The notes below the pieces were generated by a model, which saw only the letters and a program-made list of their open reading frames with translations, was not told the DNA's origin and did no database searches. Positions 14,540 through 21,556 of a stretch of DNA of 64,000 nucleotides are shown here, one piece after another. The stretch is from Pseudomonas taeanensis MS-3 (GTDB taxonomy: Bacteria > Pseudomonadota > Gammaproteobacteria > Pseudomonadales > Pseudomonadaceae). Made by a program: the position numbers and the translations under genes. The DNA lies in assembly GCF_000498575.2 (NCBI RefSeq), contig NZ_AWSQ01000006.1, positions 1-64,000 on the forward strand, read 5' to 3'. The first letter of the stretch is position 1, and each line of letters opens with the position of its first letter.

Positions 14540-15318
14540 TGGGCATAGCCCGGCATCTGCTGGTCGAGCTTGCGCAGCAGCGCCGGCCAGGGCAGCGCGC
14601 CGCCCATGCCCTGCGGGCTTTTCATCACCCCTGCGACCATCGCCTTGGCGCCATCGAGAATCTGCTGAGGAATATGGATCAACTCGGCGCCGCCACTCTG
14701 CGCCATCACCTGGATTTCGCAGGCGCGCTGCAAGGTGAACATCATCAGGAAGGCATCGGCGATGCTGCCGGCCGCGGTCAGCAGGCCGTGGTTGGGCAGA
14801 ATCATAAAGTTCTTGTCGCCCAGATCCTGCTGCAAGCGGCCCTTCTCGTCATGGTTCAGCGCCACCCCCTCGTAGCCGTGATAGGCCAGGCTGGCGAGGA
14901 CGAACAGCGACTGCTGCGACAACGGCAGCAGGCCCTGTTTCTGTGCCGACACGGCAATGCCGGCGGCGGTGTGGATATGCAGCACGCAGGCGACATCGTG
15001 GCGCACCTCATGCACCGCGCTGTGGATGGTGTAACCAGCCGGATTGATCTCGAAGGGGCTGTCCATCAGCTTGTTGCCGGCCAGGTCGATCTTCACCAGG
15101 CTGGAGGCGGTGATCTCATGGAACATCAGGCCGAAAGGGTTGATCAGAAACTCTTCGCTGCCCGGCACCTTGGCCGAGATGTGGGTGAAGATCAGGTCAT
15201 CCCAACCGTACAGCGCGATCAGCCGGTAACAGGCGGCCAGGTCGACACGGGTCTGCCATTCGGCGGCGGACACCTGCTCCTTGAGGTTAACGGTGGGCAG
15301 AACGTGGGCGGCAGTCAT
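14536..15318 (-). CDS. Class II aldolase/adducin family protein
   Basis: A 260-residue protein of the class II aldolase/adducin fold. Metal-binding histidines can be placed in LHIHTAAG and in the C-terminal PNHGLLT; YGWDDLIFTHISAKVPG near residue 35 is the typical N-terminal signature. Members are zinc-dependent aldolases, epimerases or decarboxylases of small sugars, but this long subgroup with an adducin-like sequence has no assigned reaction. The ATG at 15318 is preceded by GAGG; the track start 11 codons earlier lacks one. First gene of a two-gene operon with the hydrolase. Confidence 0.85.
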   Translation of the reverse strand: MTAAHVLPTVNLKEQVSAAEWQTRVDLAACYRLIALYGWDDLIFTHISAKVPGSEEFLINPFGLMFHEITASSLVKIDLAGNKLMDSPFEINPAGYTIHSAVHEVRHDVACVLHIHTAAGIAVSAQKQGLLPLSQQSLFVLASLAYHGYEGVALNHDEKGRLQQDLGDKNFMILPNHGLLTAAGSIADAFLMMFTLQRACEIQVMAQSGGAELIHIPQQILDGAKAMVAGVMKSPQGMGGALPWPALLRKLDQQMPGYAQ

Positions 15319-15477
15319 GGCGTACACCTCGGCAGTGAGTGTGAAGAACATGCCTAGGAGTCTAGCGAGGGCCGCGATAAAGGTGAGTTGCCCTGGCAGC
15401 CAGCTTAGTGACTGTGCGAGTCAAACGCAGCTTCAGCCCTGACTCCCCGGGTTACGCCCCGGCCTGCGCAGCGATAA

Positions 15478-15945
15478 TCAAAACAGCTCGGGATACTGCT
15501 CGCGCAGCTGTGGCCAATCGCGCTGGGCCTCGAGGTCTTCGCTGAGCATGCGAAAACCGGCGAAATCGAAGCCCGGGGCCACTGTGCAGCCGACCAGGGT
15601 GAAATCGCCCAGGCTACGCGCCGCCTGCCAGGCATGAGCCGGCACCGCGCGTTGCGGCAACTGCTCGGCATCGACCGGGCCGAGTCGTTGCGCGCGCAGC
15701 GTCGTGGGAGATTCGGCGATCAACAACTGCAGCGGCGCACCTTCATGGAAATGCCACAACTCATCGGCATCCACCCGGTGCCAGCGACTGACCACGCCGG
15801 CCGGCAACAGAAACAGAATGGCCGTGGAGCACAGTCGCCCGCTGGGCAAGCGCTGCGCCGACTCGAACACCCGGCGGTAATAGCCGCCCTCGGGGTGCGG
15901 CTGCAGCTGCAGCAGCTCGATCAGTTGCTTGGCGCGCGGATGCAT
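15478..15945 (-). CDS. Cupin DUF985 family protein
   Basis: A 155-residue single-domain cupin of the DUF985 family (yeast YML079w relatives). HPEGGYYRRVFES near the N-terminus, SRWHRVDADELWHFHEGAPLQL as the metal-ligand strand pair, and VGCTVAPGFDFAGFRM are diagnostic. The reaction is unknown; the fold suggests a small-molecule epimerase or sugar-binding role. Its ATG at 15945 overlaps the TGA of the flavodoxin gene (15945-15947), so the two are co-translated. Residue identities are unambiguous for the family. Confidence 0.85.
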   Translation of the reverse strand: MHPRAKQLIELLQLQPHPEGGYYRRVFESAQRLPSGRLCSTAILFLLPAGVVSRWHRVDADELWHFHEGAPLQLLIAESPTTLRAQRLGPVDAEQLPQRAVPAHAWQAARSLGDFTLVGCTVAPGFDFAGFRMLSEDLEAQRDWPQLREQYPELF

Positions 15946-16397
15946 CAGACGTTCAGCTCCGCCATGAACTCGGCCAGCCAGGGTTCTGCATCGGTTTCCG
16001 GAGTGACGCTCTCGCTGGCGTCCAGGCGCAGCATCGCCAGCACCTCGTGCACGCCCAGTTCGGCGTACAGTTCGCGCACCAGCTCGCCGCCGCCGCAATA
16101 GGTGTCACCATAACTGGCATCGCCCAAAGCAATCACTCCACCCGGCAAACCGTTCCAGGCCGGCAAGTGGTCTCGAATGGCAAAATACAGCGGCTGCAGG
16201 TTGTCCGGCAGCTCGCCCATGCCGGTGGTCGCGGTGACCACAAGAAAGGCCTGGGGGGCGAAGGCCTGCACATCCGCCAACGTGGCACGCGGGTTGTGCC
16301 AGGCCTCGAAACCGGCGTCCTTCAACAGATGCTCGGCATGCCGGGCGACTTCTTCGGCAGTGCCGTAAACCGAGCCAGAGAGGATGGCGACTTTCAT
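15945..16397 (-). CDS. Flavodoxin (MioC-like)
   Basis: A 150-residue flavodoxin. The FMN phosphate loop SGSVYGTAEEVA (residues about 8-19) and the second FMN-contact region TATTGMGELPDN and LGDASYGDTYCGGG are present. It resembles MioC-type flavodoxins, small cytoplasmic electron carriers. GGAG stands nine bases before the ATG at 16397. It is the first gene of a pair with the DUF985 cupin and is divergent from the LOV photoreceptor gene, separated by about 100 bases. Confidence 0.85.
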   Translation of the reverse strand: MKVAILSGSVYGTAEEVARHAEHLLKDAGFEAWHNPRATLADVQAFAPQAFLVVTATTGMGELPDNLQPLYFAIRDHLPAWNGLPGGVIALGDASYGDTYCGGGELVRELYAELGVHEVLAMLRLDASESVTPETDAEPWLAEFMAELNV

Positions 16398-16499
16398 AAA
16401 CAACTCCGCAACAGATAGAAATCGCCGGGCATTATGCCGCAAGTACGCAGGCGTACCGGATGTTTTAGAATGCGCCAACCTGGACTGGGAAATCGCCTC

Positions 16500-16949
16500 A
16501 TGATCAATGCCAAACTGCTGCAACTGGTGATCGACGCCTCGAACGACGGCATAGTGGTGGCCGAACAGGAAGGCGATGACAACATCCTGATCTACGCCAA
16601 CGCTGCCTTCGAGGAGCTCACCGGCTACACCCGTGACGAGATTCTCTACCAGGACTGCCGTTTCCTGCAGGCAGATGATCACGACCAGCCCGGGCTGGCT
16701 GTTATTCGCCAGGCGGTGAAGAATCATCAGCCGTGCCGCCAGATCATCCGCAACTACCGCAAGGATGGCAGCGCATTCTGGAATGAGCTGTCGATCACCC
16801 CGGTGTTCAACGAGGGCGATCAACTGACCTATTTCATTGGCATCCAGAAAGACGTCACCGAGCAGGTGCAGGCTCAGGAGCGGGTCCGACAGCTGGAGAC
16901 CGAGCTGGCGACCCTGCAGGCGGAACTGGCCGCGTTAAAAAGCCTGTAA
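16500..16949 (+). CDS. Short LOV-domain blue-light photoreceptor (PpSB1/PpSB2-LOV type)
   Basis: A 149-residue protein made of one LOV domain plus a C-terminal coiled coil. It aligns without gaps to the short LOV proteins of Pseudomonas putida. The photoactive cysteine is Cys53 in YQDCRFLQ; Arg54 and Arg70 for FMN phosphate and Gln116 (IGIQKDV) near the flavin ring are kept. Residues 61 and 66 are His and Leu. The J-alpha-like helix from about 119 (TEQVQAQERVRQLETELATL) is strongly heptad-like and should dimerise. These proteins have no output domain and act through partner proteins. The ATG at 16500 matches the family start; the 22 codons before it do not. Confidence 0.92.
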   Translation: MINAKLLQLVIDASNDGIVVAEQEGDDNILIYANAAFEELTGYTRDEILYQDCRFLQADDHDQPGLAVIRQAVKNHQPCRQIIRNYRKDGSAFWNELSITPVFNEGDQLTYFIGIQKDVTEQVQAQERVRQLETELATLQAELAALKSL

Positions 16950-17015
16950 GCGCTGCAACAAATACCACATTTCGCAGTCTTAAGAGTTCAAGCCGCCTTT
17001 GTGTAGAACTCGACC

Positions 17016-17624
17016 ATGCAAGACCAGCCATTACTCACCCAGGCGGAACTGGATTTTATCCAGCGCCTACAGGATCAGCCTGTAGCCAAGACACGCAAGG
17101 CCAAGTCCAGCCTACAAGTCGATGCGAGCGGGCAACTCAAGGCGTTGCTCGCCCTCTGCGCATCCCATGAACAGCTGACCATCGAGGCGCACTTCGCCAA
17201 CCAGCGCATGACCTTCACCCCGCAGTTGATCGAAGACGAGGATCACCAGCAACATCTGGATCTCGGCACGCCGCAGATTTTCGATGAGGGCCCGATTAGC
17301 CGCCCCTGGCGGTTGCCGCTGACCCCACCCGTGGTCCTGCGCCAACGCAACACCAAACCGAGTGACCTGTGGGTGCATGAGCTATCGATGAGCGGGCTGC
17401 TGATCGAACTTCGCGCGAAACGTACGCCACCCGAGCACTTCAGCTTGATTCTGCCGTTAGCCGAACAGAAGCCGATCGCCATTCAGGGCAGTTTCGTGCG
17501 CAAGACCATTCGGGGTTTGCTGGTGTACCGACTCGACCCACTCGACCAACGTGGCAGCGCACGTTTACGTCAGTTCATCTATCAACAGCACCGCAGCCTC
17601 TACCCTGAGGCGCATCCGGCTTAA
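17016..17624 (+). CDS. PilZ-like protein, degenerate
   Basis: A 202-residue soluble protein. The second half contains LRQRNTKPSDLWVHELSMSGLLIEL (split RQR and ELSMSG), which resembles a PilZ domain in which RxxxR and D/NxSxxG are altered: the acidic residue is Glu and the arginine spacing is short. PilZ domains bind cyclic di-GMP; whether this one still can is doubtful. The N-terminal half resembles the YcgR-N region only loosely. It lies 66 bases after the LOV gene on the same strand and may be co-transcribed. Family assignment is moderate. Confidence 0.55.
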   Translation: MQDQPLLTQAELDFIQRLQDQPVAKTRKAKSSLQVDASGQLKALLALCASHEQLTIEAHFANQRMTFTPQLIEDEDHQQHLDLGTPQIFDEGPISRPWRLPLTPPVVLRQRNTKPSDLWVHELSMSGLLIELRAKRTPPEHFSLILPLAEQKPIAIQGSFVRKTIRGLLVYRLDPLDQRGSARLRQFIYQQHRSLYPEAHPA

Positions 17625-17673
17625 CCAGCCACGACCAAGACCTCGATCGTGTCGTGGCGTGGCACTGCGTGAT

Positions 17674-18627
17674 TCAGGTATCCAGATGACCCGCCAGAAA
17701 CTGCCGCAAGCGACGCTGCATCAAACGGCCCTCATTGCCCAGGCTGGCTATCGGCGAGCCGCTCAAACTGTCTTCGGCCAACTCGGCGCCCTTCCCCGCC
17801 AGCGCCAGCGGGCAATCCAGGGCCAAAGCCAAACGCGCCAATACGCGCGGTAAGTCGTCACTCGGCGGTTGATTAGAAAACAACACCAACGCCTGCGGCT
17901 GCATCCTCTCGCAGATCAGCGACAACTCCTGCAGCGGTTGGCCCAGGCCCAATACGCCGATGACGATATCCACACTACTCAGCAGCAACCCTGCGACCAG
18001 CAACTCCAGCTCGCGGCAATGGCCAGGTAAGGCGACCAGCAACACCTGCTCCTCGCTCTGATTACGCAGGTTCTGCAAACGCTGTAAGGCACGTGCACGC
18101 AAGAAGGTATCGAAGAACAGCCATTCACTGATCTGGCCAAACTCGCCTTGGCGCAGCAACAGTTCCTGCCAGAGCGGCATCAGGATCTCTTGAAACACCA
18201 CCGGCAACGGATAGCTGGAAAACACCTGCCCGTATAATCGCTCCAGTTGCAAGGCGTCAAAGCCGCTGACCGCCCGGCGCAATTGCGCCTGCCACTCAAG
18301 CCACTCATCGCCGGCAGCCGCTTGATAGAGCTGTGTATTAGCGTCCTCGCCAGCGACGCTCTTTGCGAGAATTTTGGCAACCTTGCTGACCGCCACACCG
18401 CGCTCGATCCACCCCTGGATACTGCGCACCGACTCGATGTCGGCCTGCGAATACAATCGATGGCCACTCTCGGTCCGGGTTGGCTGAATCAACCCGTAAC
18501 GCCGCTCCCAGGCCCGCAACGTCACTGGATTGACACCGGTCACACGGCAAACCTCGCGTATGGGAAACAACTCCTCCTGTTTCAGGGCACTCGAAACCGG
18601 GGACGCAGCACCTACCAGATCGGACAT
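17674..18627 (-). CDS. MerR-family regulator resembling class II LitR (light response)
   Basis: A 317-residue regulator. A MerR winged helix lies at about 20-90 (FPIREVCRVTGVNPVTLRAWE, RRYGL, GHRLYSQADIESVRSIQ). The C-terminal 200 residues have the shape of the CarH/LitR cobalamin domain (GEFGQISEWLFFDTFLRAR, then LVALPGHCRELELLVAGLLL), but the EH cobalamin-binding motif and DxHxxG are missing. This is the feature of class II LitR proteins of Pseudomonas, which are reported to act with short LOV photoreceptors. The ATG at 18627 is chosen because the HTH begins shortly after and the longer frame has no homology. It converges with the PilZ-like gene and is divergent from folM. Confidence 0.8.
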   Translation of the reverse strand: MSDLVGAASPVSSALKQEELFPIREVCRVTGVNPVTLRAWERRYGLIQPTRTESGHRLYSQADIESVRSIQGWIERGVAVSKVAKILAKSVAGEDANTQLYQAAAGDEWLEWQAQLRRAVSGFDALQLERLYGQVFSSYPLPVVFQEILMPLWQELLLRQGEFGQISEWLFFDTFLRARALQRLQNLRNQSEEQVLLVALPGHCRELELLVAGLLLSSVDIVIGVLGLGQPLQELSLICERMQPQALVLFSNQPPSDDLPRVLARLALALDCPLALAGKGAELAEDSLSGSPIASLGNEGRLMQRRLRQFLAGHLDT

Positions 18628-19063
18628 GGGAAGAGGTATCACAATGAACAGGTTGCCGGCATTGTAACCCAGCCATTGGCGGCAAACGTTGGACGCAATC
18701 TGTACACAGGCGGAGTTGCCGTGGCGACGCAACGATGGAGCGTCATCGCTCGTAGACTGCCAACGCACCAAGACACGGAAACAGGCTCAGGCGAAGAGCC
18801 GCTCAAATACCGATACAACACAACACAGAATGCACAATTTACTATCAGTTTAATCATGATTTTCGCTTCACTAGAAAGCCCATACAGCTCAATGAAATAG
18901 ATCGAATTGCGCCTGCGACTGCAATACCCCTGCGGCGCTCATGGTTGTACAACAGCAGTGGCTGATATAACTTTGCAACAGGCTCAGTCGGCGCAATGTC
19001 TTACTGGTCAGGTATCCCGGCATTGCGTCGCTGAGCCTCCCTTTTAATCGGTCTGAGTCGAGC
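18628..19063. other. 435-base divergent region between the LitR-like gene and folM
   Basis: No gene is seen. It is richer in A and T than the flanking genes, especially 18800-18900. It must carry the promoters of both divergent genes. A TTGTACAA palindrome (18945-18952) and a further TGTACA (18701-18706) are candidate LitR half-sites. Confidence 0.6.
18945..18973 (+). promoter_or_regulatory. Candidate fol promoter with a LitR-like operator
   Basis: TTGTAC (18945-18950) could be a -35 element with TAACTT (18968-18973) as -10 at 17 bases. TGTACA (18946-18951) followed after 12 bases by GATATA (18964-18969) resembles the LitR box reported for P. putida, TrTACA-N12-TGTAyA, matching the first half fully and the second at four of six positions. 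Confidence 0.4.
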
Positions 19064-19774
19064 ATGAGCGCTAGTGCAGCCCCTATTTTGATCACTGGTG
19101 CCAGTCAACGCGTGGGCCTGTACTGCGCCGAACGCCTGCTCGACGACGGTCACGCGCTGATCGTGACCTACCGCCGCGAGCGCCCTGGCCTGTCACGCCT
19201 GCGCGAACGCGGCGTACTGACCTTGCCGGCCGACTTTTCCAGTGAAGCCAGCATCCTCGCCTTTATCGAGCGGCTGAAAAGCCACACCGACAGCCTGCGC
19301 GCGATCATCCACAACGCCTCCGACTGGCTGAGTGAAACGCCCGGCCAGGAGGCCGCCGCCTTTGCCCAGCTGTTCAACGTGCACATGCTCGCGCCGTACC
19401 TGATCAACCTGCACTGCGCCGAGTTGCTGCGCCAGTCGACGCCCGCCGATATCATCCATATCAGCGATGATGTGGCCCGCAAAGGCAGCGCCAATCGCCC
19501 GGCCTACTGCGCCAGCAAGGCCGGCCTGGACAGCCTGACCCTGTCATTCGCCGCCAAGCTGGCGCCGCAGATCAAAGTCAACGGCATCGCCCCGGCGCTG
19601 CTCATGTTCAACCCCGAGGATGACGCTGCCTACCGCGCCAAGGCCCTGAAAAAATCCGTACTGGGCATAGAGCCGGGCCCGCAGGTGATCTACCAGAGCC
19701 TGCGCTATCTGCTGGATAACCCTTACGTCACCGGCACCACCCTTACCGTCAACGGCGGCCGCCACCTCAAGTGA
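19064..19774 (+). CDS. folM: Dihydromonapterin reductase FolM
   Basis: A 236-residue SDR of the pteridine reductase group. ILITGASQRVGLYCAERL (8-25) carries the TGxxxR motif that marks NADPH-dependent pteridine reductases; the catalytic pair is in PAYCASKAGLDSL. FolM reduces dihydromonapterin to tetrahydromonapterin, the cofactor for phenylalanine hydroxylase in Pseudomonas, and can reduce dihydrofolate weakly. It is first in folM-folE-folX: 22 bases separate it from folE, and folX follows two bases after folE. The three enzymes form one short pathway, GTP to dihydroneopterin triphosphate to its 2'-epimer to tetrahydromonapterin. Confidence 0.9.
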   Translation: MSASAAPILITGASQRVGLYCAERLLDDGHALIVTYRRERPGLSRLRERGVLTLPADFSSEASILAFIERLKSHTDSLRAIIHNASDWLSETPGQEAAAFAQLFNVHMLAPYLINLHCAELLRQSTPADIIHISDDVARKGSANRPAYCASKAGLDSLTLSFAAKLAPQIKVNGIAPALLMFNPEDDAAYRAKALKKSVLGIEPGPQVIYQSLRYLLDNPYVTGTTLTVNGGRHLK

Positions 19775-19796
19775 GGGGTGCGGCGAGGACCCATCG

Positions 19797-20357
19797 ATGA
19801 ACCACCTTCTGTCCAATCACTACCGTGAGATCCTCATCGGTGTAGGTGAAGACCCCGAGCGTGAAGGCCTGCTGGACACGCCCAAGCGTGCAGCCAAGGC
19901 CATGCAGTACCTGTGTCATGGATACCAGAGCAGCCTGGAAGAAGTAGTCAACGGCGCGCTGTTCGCCTCCGATAACGACGAGATGGTGATGGTCAAGGAC
20001 GTCGAGTTGTACTCGCTGTGCGAGCACCACCTGCTGCCCTTCATCGGCAAGGCGCATGTCGCCTACATCCCCACCGGCAAGGTGCTGGGCCTGTCGAAGA
20101 TCGCACGGATCGTCGACATGTATGCCCGGCGCCTGCAGATTCAGGAGAACCTGACCCGGCAGATCGCCGATGCCATTCAGCAGGTAACCAGCGCCGCCGG
20201 CGTGGCTGTGGTGATCGAGGCCCAACACATGTGCATGATGATGCGCGGGGTGGAGAAGCAGAACTCGCTGATGAGCACCTCGGTGATGCTCGGGGCGTTT
20301 CGCGAGTCGAGCAACACCCGCCAAGAATTTCTGCAACTGATCGGACGGAGTAAGTAA
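19797..20357 (+). CDS. folE: GTP cyclohydrolase I, FolE
   Basis: A 186-residue type I GTP cyclohydrolase, which turns GTP into 7,8-dihydroneopterin triphosphate, the first step of pterin and folate synthesis. Zinc ligands are visible as Cys and His in SLCEHHLLPF and Cys in EAQHMCMMMRGV. The family signature GLSKIARIVDMYARRLQIQE (20 residues) is intact. The length is typical of the shorter bacterial form. It lies between folM and folX with almost no spacing, so it probably serves tetrahydromonapterin synthesis and is likely a second FolE beside a housekeeping copy elsewhere. Confidence 0.95.
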   Translation: MNHLLSNHYREILIGVGEDPEREGLLDTPKRAAKAMQYLCHGYQSSLEEVVNGALFASDNDEMVMVKDVELYSLCEHHLLPFIGKAHVAYIPTGKVLGLSKIARIVDMYARRLQIQENLTRQIADAIQQVTSAAGVAVVIEAQHMCMMMRGVEKQNSLMSTSVMLGAFRESSNTRQEFLQLIGRSK

Positions 20358-20359
20358 CT

Positions 20360-20731
20360 ATGCCGCGACTGGAACCTGGCATGGCGCGCATTCGCGTCAA
20401 GGATCTGCGCTTGCGCACCTATATCGGCATCAAGGAAGAAGAGATCAACAACAAGCAGGACGTGCTGATCAACCTGACCATTCTCTACCCGGCGGTCGAG
20501 GCGGTGCGCGATAACGACATCGACCACGCCCTGAATTACCGCACCATCACCAAGGCGATCATCCAGCATGTCGAAGGCAACCGTTTCGCCCTGCTCGAAC
20601 GCCTGACCCAGGAAATTCTCGACCTGGTGATGACCCATGCGACCGTGCGTTACGCCGAAGTGGAAGTCGACAAGCCGCACGCGCTGCGCTTTGCCGAATC
20701 GGTATCCATCACCCTCGCGGGACACCGCTAG
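20360..20731 (+). CDS. folX: Dihydroneopterin triphosphate 2'-epimerase, FolX
   Basis: A 123-residue member of the FolB/FolX fold. RIRVKDLRLRTYIGIKEEE, NNKQDVLINLTI, DHALNYRTITKAI and EVEVDKPHALRFAESVSI match FolX more closely than FolB. FolX epimerises 7,8-dihydroneopterin triphosphate at C2' to give dihydromonapterin triphosphate. The gene begins two bases after the folE stop codon, and together with folM it completes the route to tetrahydromonapterin. Confidence 0.92.
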   Translation: MPRLEPGMARIRVKDLRLRTYIGIKEEEINNKQDVLINLTILYPAVEAVRDNDIDHALNYRTITKAIIQHVEGNRFALLERLTQEILDLVMTHATVRYAEVEVDKPHALRFAESVSITLAGHR

Positions 20732-20842
20732 GCGATAGCCGCAGCTCGGCCCAGTGCGCGCCGACACCGGGCCATTGCCCTCAGGCAAGCAGGCTCTTAT
20801 CATCGCCGGCATCCCTGCCCTGCCGCCCTAGAGAGCATCGCC

Positions 20843-21148
20843 ATGACCGAGCAAGAACGTCTCGAACTCGAAGCTGCCGCCTTCCGCAGCCTGGTCCAAC
20901 ACCTGCGCAGTCGTCCCGACGTGCAGAACATCGACATGATGAACCTCGCCGGTTTCTGTCGGAACTGCCTGTCCAAGTGGTACAAGGCGGCCGCCGACGA
21001 CGCCGGCCTCGAGGTAACGCCCGACCAGGCCCGCGAAGAGGTTTACGGCATGCCCTACAGCGAGTGGAAGAAAAAATACCAGCAAGAAGCCAGTGCCGAG
21101 CAGCAGGCTGCTTTCAACAAGCAAAACGCCGACGGCAAGAAGGCATGA
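20843..21148 (+). CDS. DUF1244 domain protein
   Basis: A 101-residue cytoplasmic protein of the DUF1244 family, all-helical in known structures. MMNLAGFCRNCLSKWYKAAADDAG and YGMPYSEWKKKYQQEAS are the family signatures; two conserved Cys (FCRNC) sit in the first. Function unknown. Its stop codon overlaps the ATG of the HopJ-family gene (21145-21148), so they are one transcript. A separate upstream region of about 110 bases separates it from folX. Confidence 0.9.
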   Translation: MTEQERLELEAAAFRSLVQHLRSRPDVQNIDMMNLAGFCRNCLSKWYKAAADDAGLEVTPDQAREEVYGMPYSEWKKKYQQEASAEQQAAFNKQNADGKKA

Positions 21149-21486
21149 GTGCCCTCAGCGACTTTCGCGCGCGCTTGCACAGCGAACAGTTCATCTTTGC
21201 CGAGACCCTGGCATTTATTGCCGAGCACTATGACTACCAGCCCAGCGCCTTCAGCAATGGCGCGGTGGACAACGCCTCCGGACAAAACGAGGGCTCTTGC
21301 AAGACCCTGAGCCTGGCGCTGCTCGAAGGCCTGAGCCTGGAAGAGACCCTGCAATGCTTCGGCGAACACTACCGCAGCGTGCTGGCCACCCCGGACGGCA
21401 GTGACCACGGCAATATCCGCGCCCTGATGGCCACCGGCCTGGCAGGCGTGCGCTTCGAGCAACCCGCACTGAAGCGTAAAGCCTGA
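21145..21486 (+). CDS. HopJ-family protein
   Basis: A 113-residue protein matching the HopJ (HopPmaJ) family: FIAEHYDYQPSAFSNGAVDN, NEGSCKTLSLALL, HYRSVLATPDGSDHGNIR. The name comes from a proposed type III effector of P. syringae, but family members occur widely in bacteria without type III secretion, and no secretion genes are near. A housekeeping cytoplasmic role is more likely. It is translationally coupled to the DUF1244 gene by an ATGA overlap and is followed by a terminator. Confidence 0.85.
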   Translation: MSALSDFRARLHSEQFIFAETLAFIAEHYDYQPSAFSNGAVDNASGQNEGSCKTLSLALLEGLSLEETLQCFGEHYRSVLATPDGSDHGNIRALMATGLAGVRFEQPALKRKA

Positions 21487-21512
21487 AGTAGCTGCTTAAG
21501 CTGCACACAAAT

Positions 21513-21540
21513 AGCCCCGCACAAAGCGGGGCTTTTTGTT
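21513..21540 (+). terminator. Rho-independent terminator after the HopJ gene
   Basis: AGCCCCGC (21513-21520) pairs with GCGGGGCT (21526-21533) around ACAAA, followed by TTTTGTT. Confidence 0.9.
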
Positions 21541-21556
21541 GTTGCTGCCTCAGCGC

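Noticed and set aside
18701..18706. TGTACA as a second LitR operator
   Set aside because: No partner half-site at the expected 12-base distance on either side.
21145..21486. Type III secretion effector
   Set aside because: Only the family name suggests it; no chaperone, hrp box or secretion genes are nearby.
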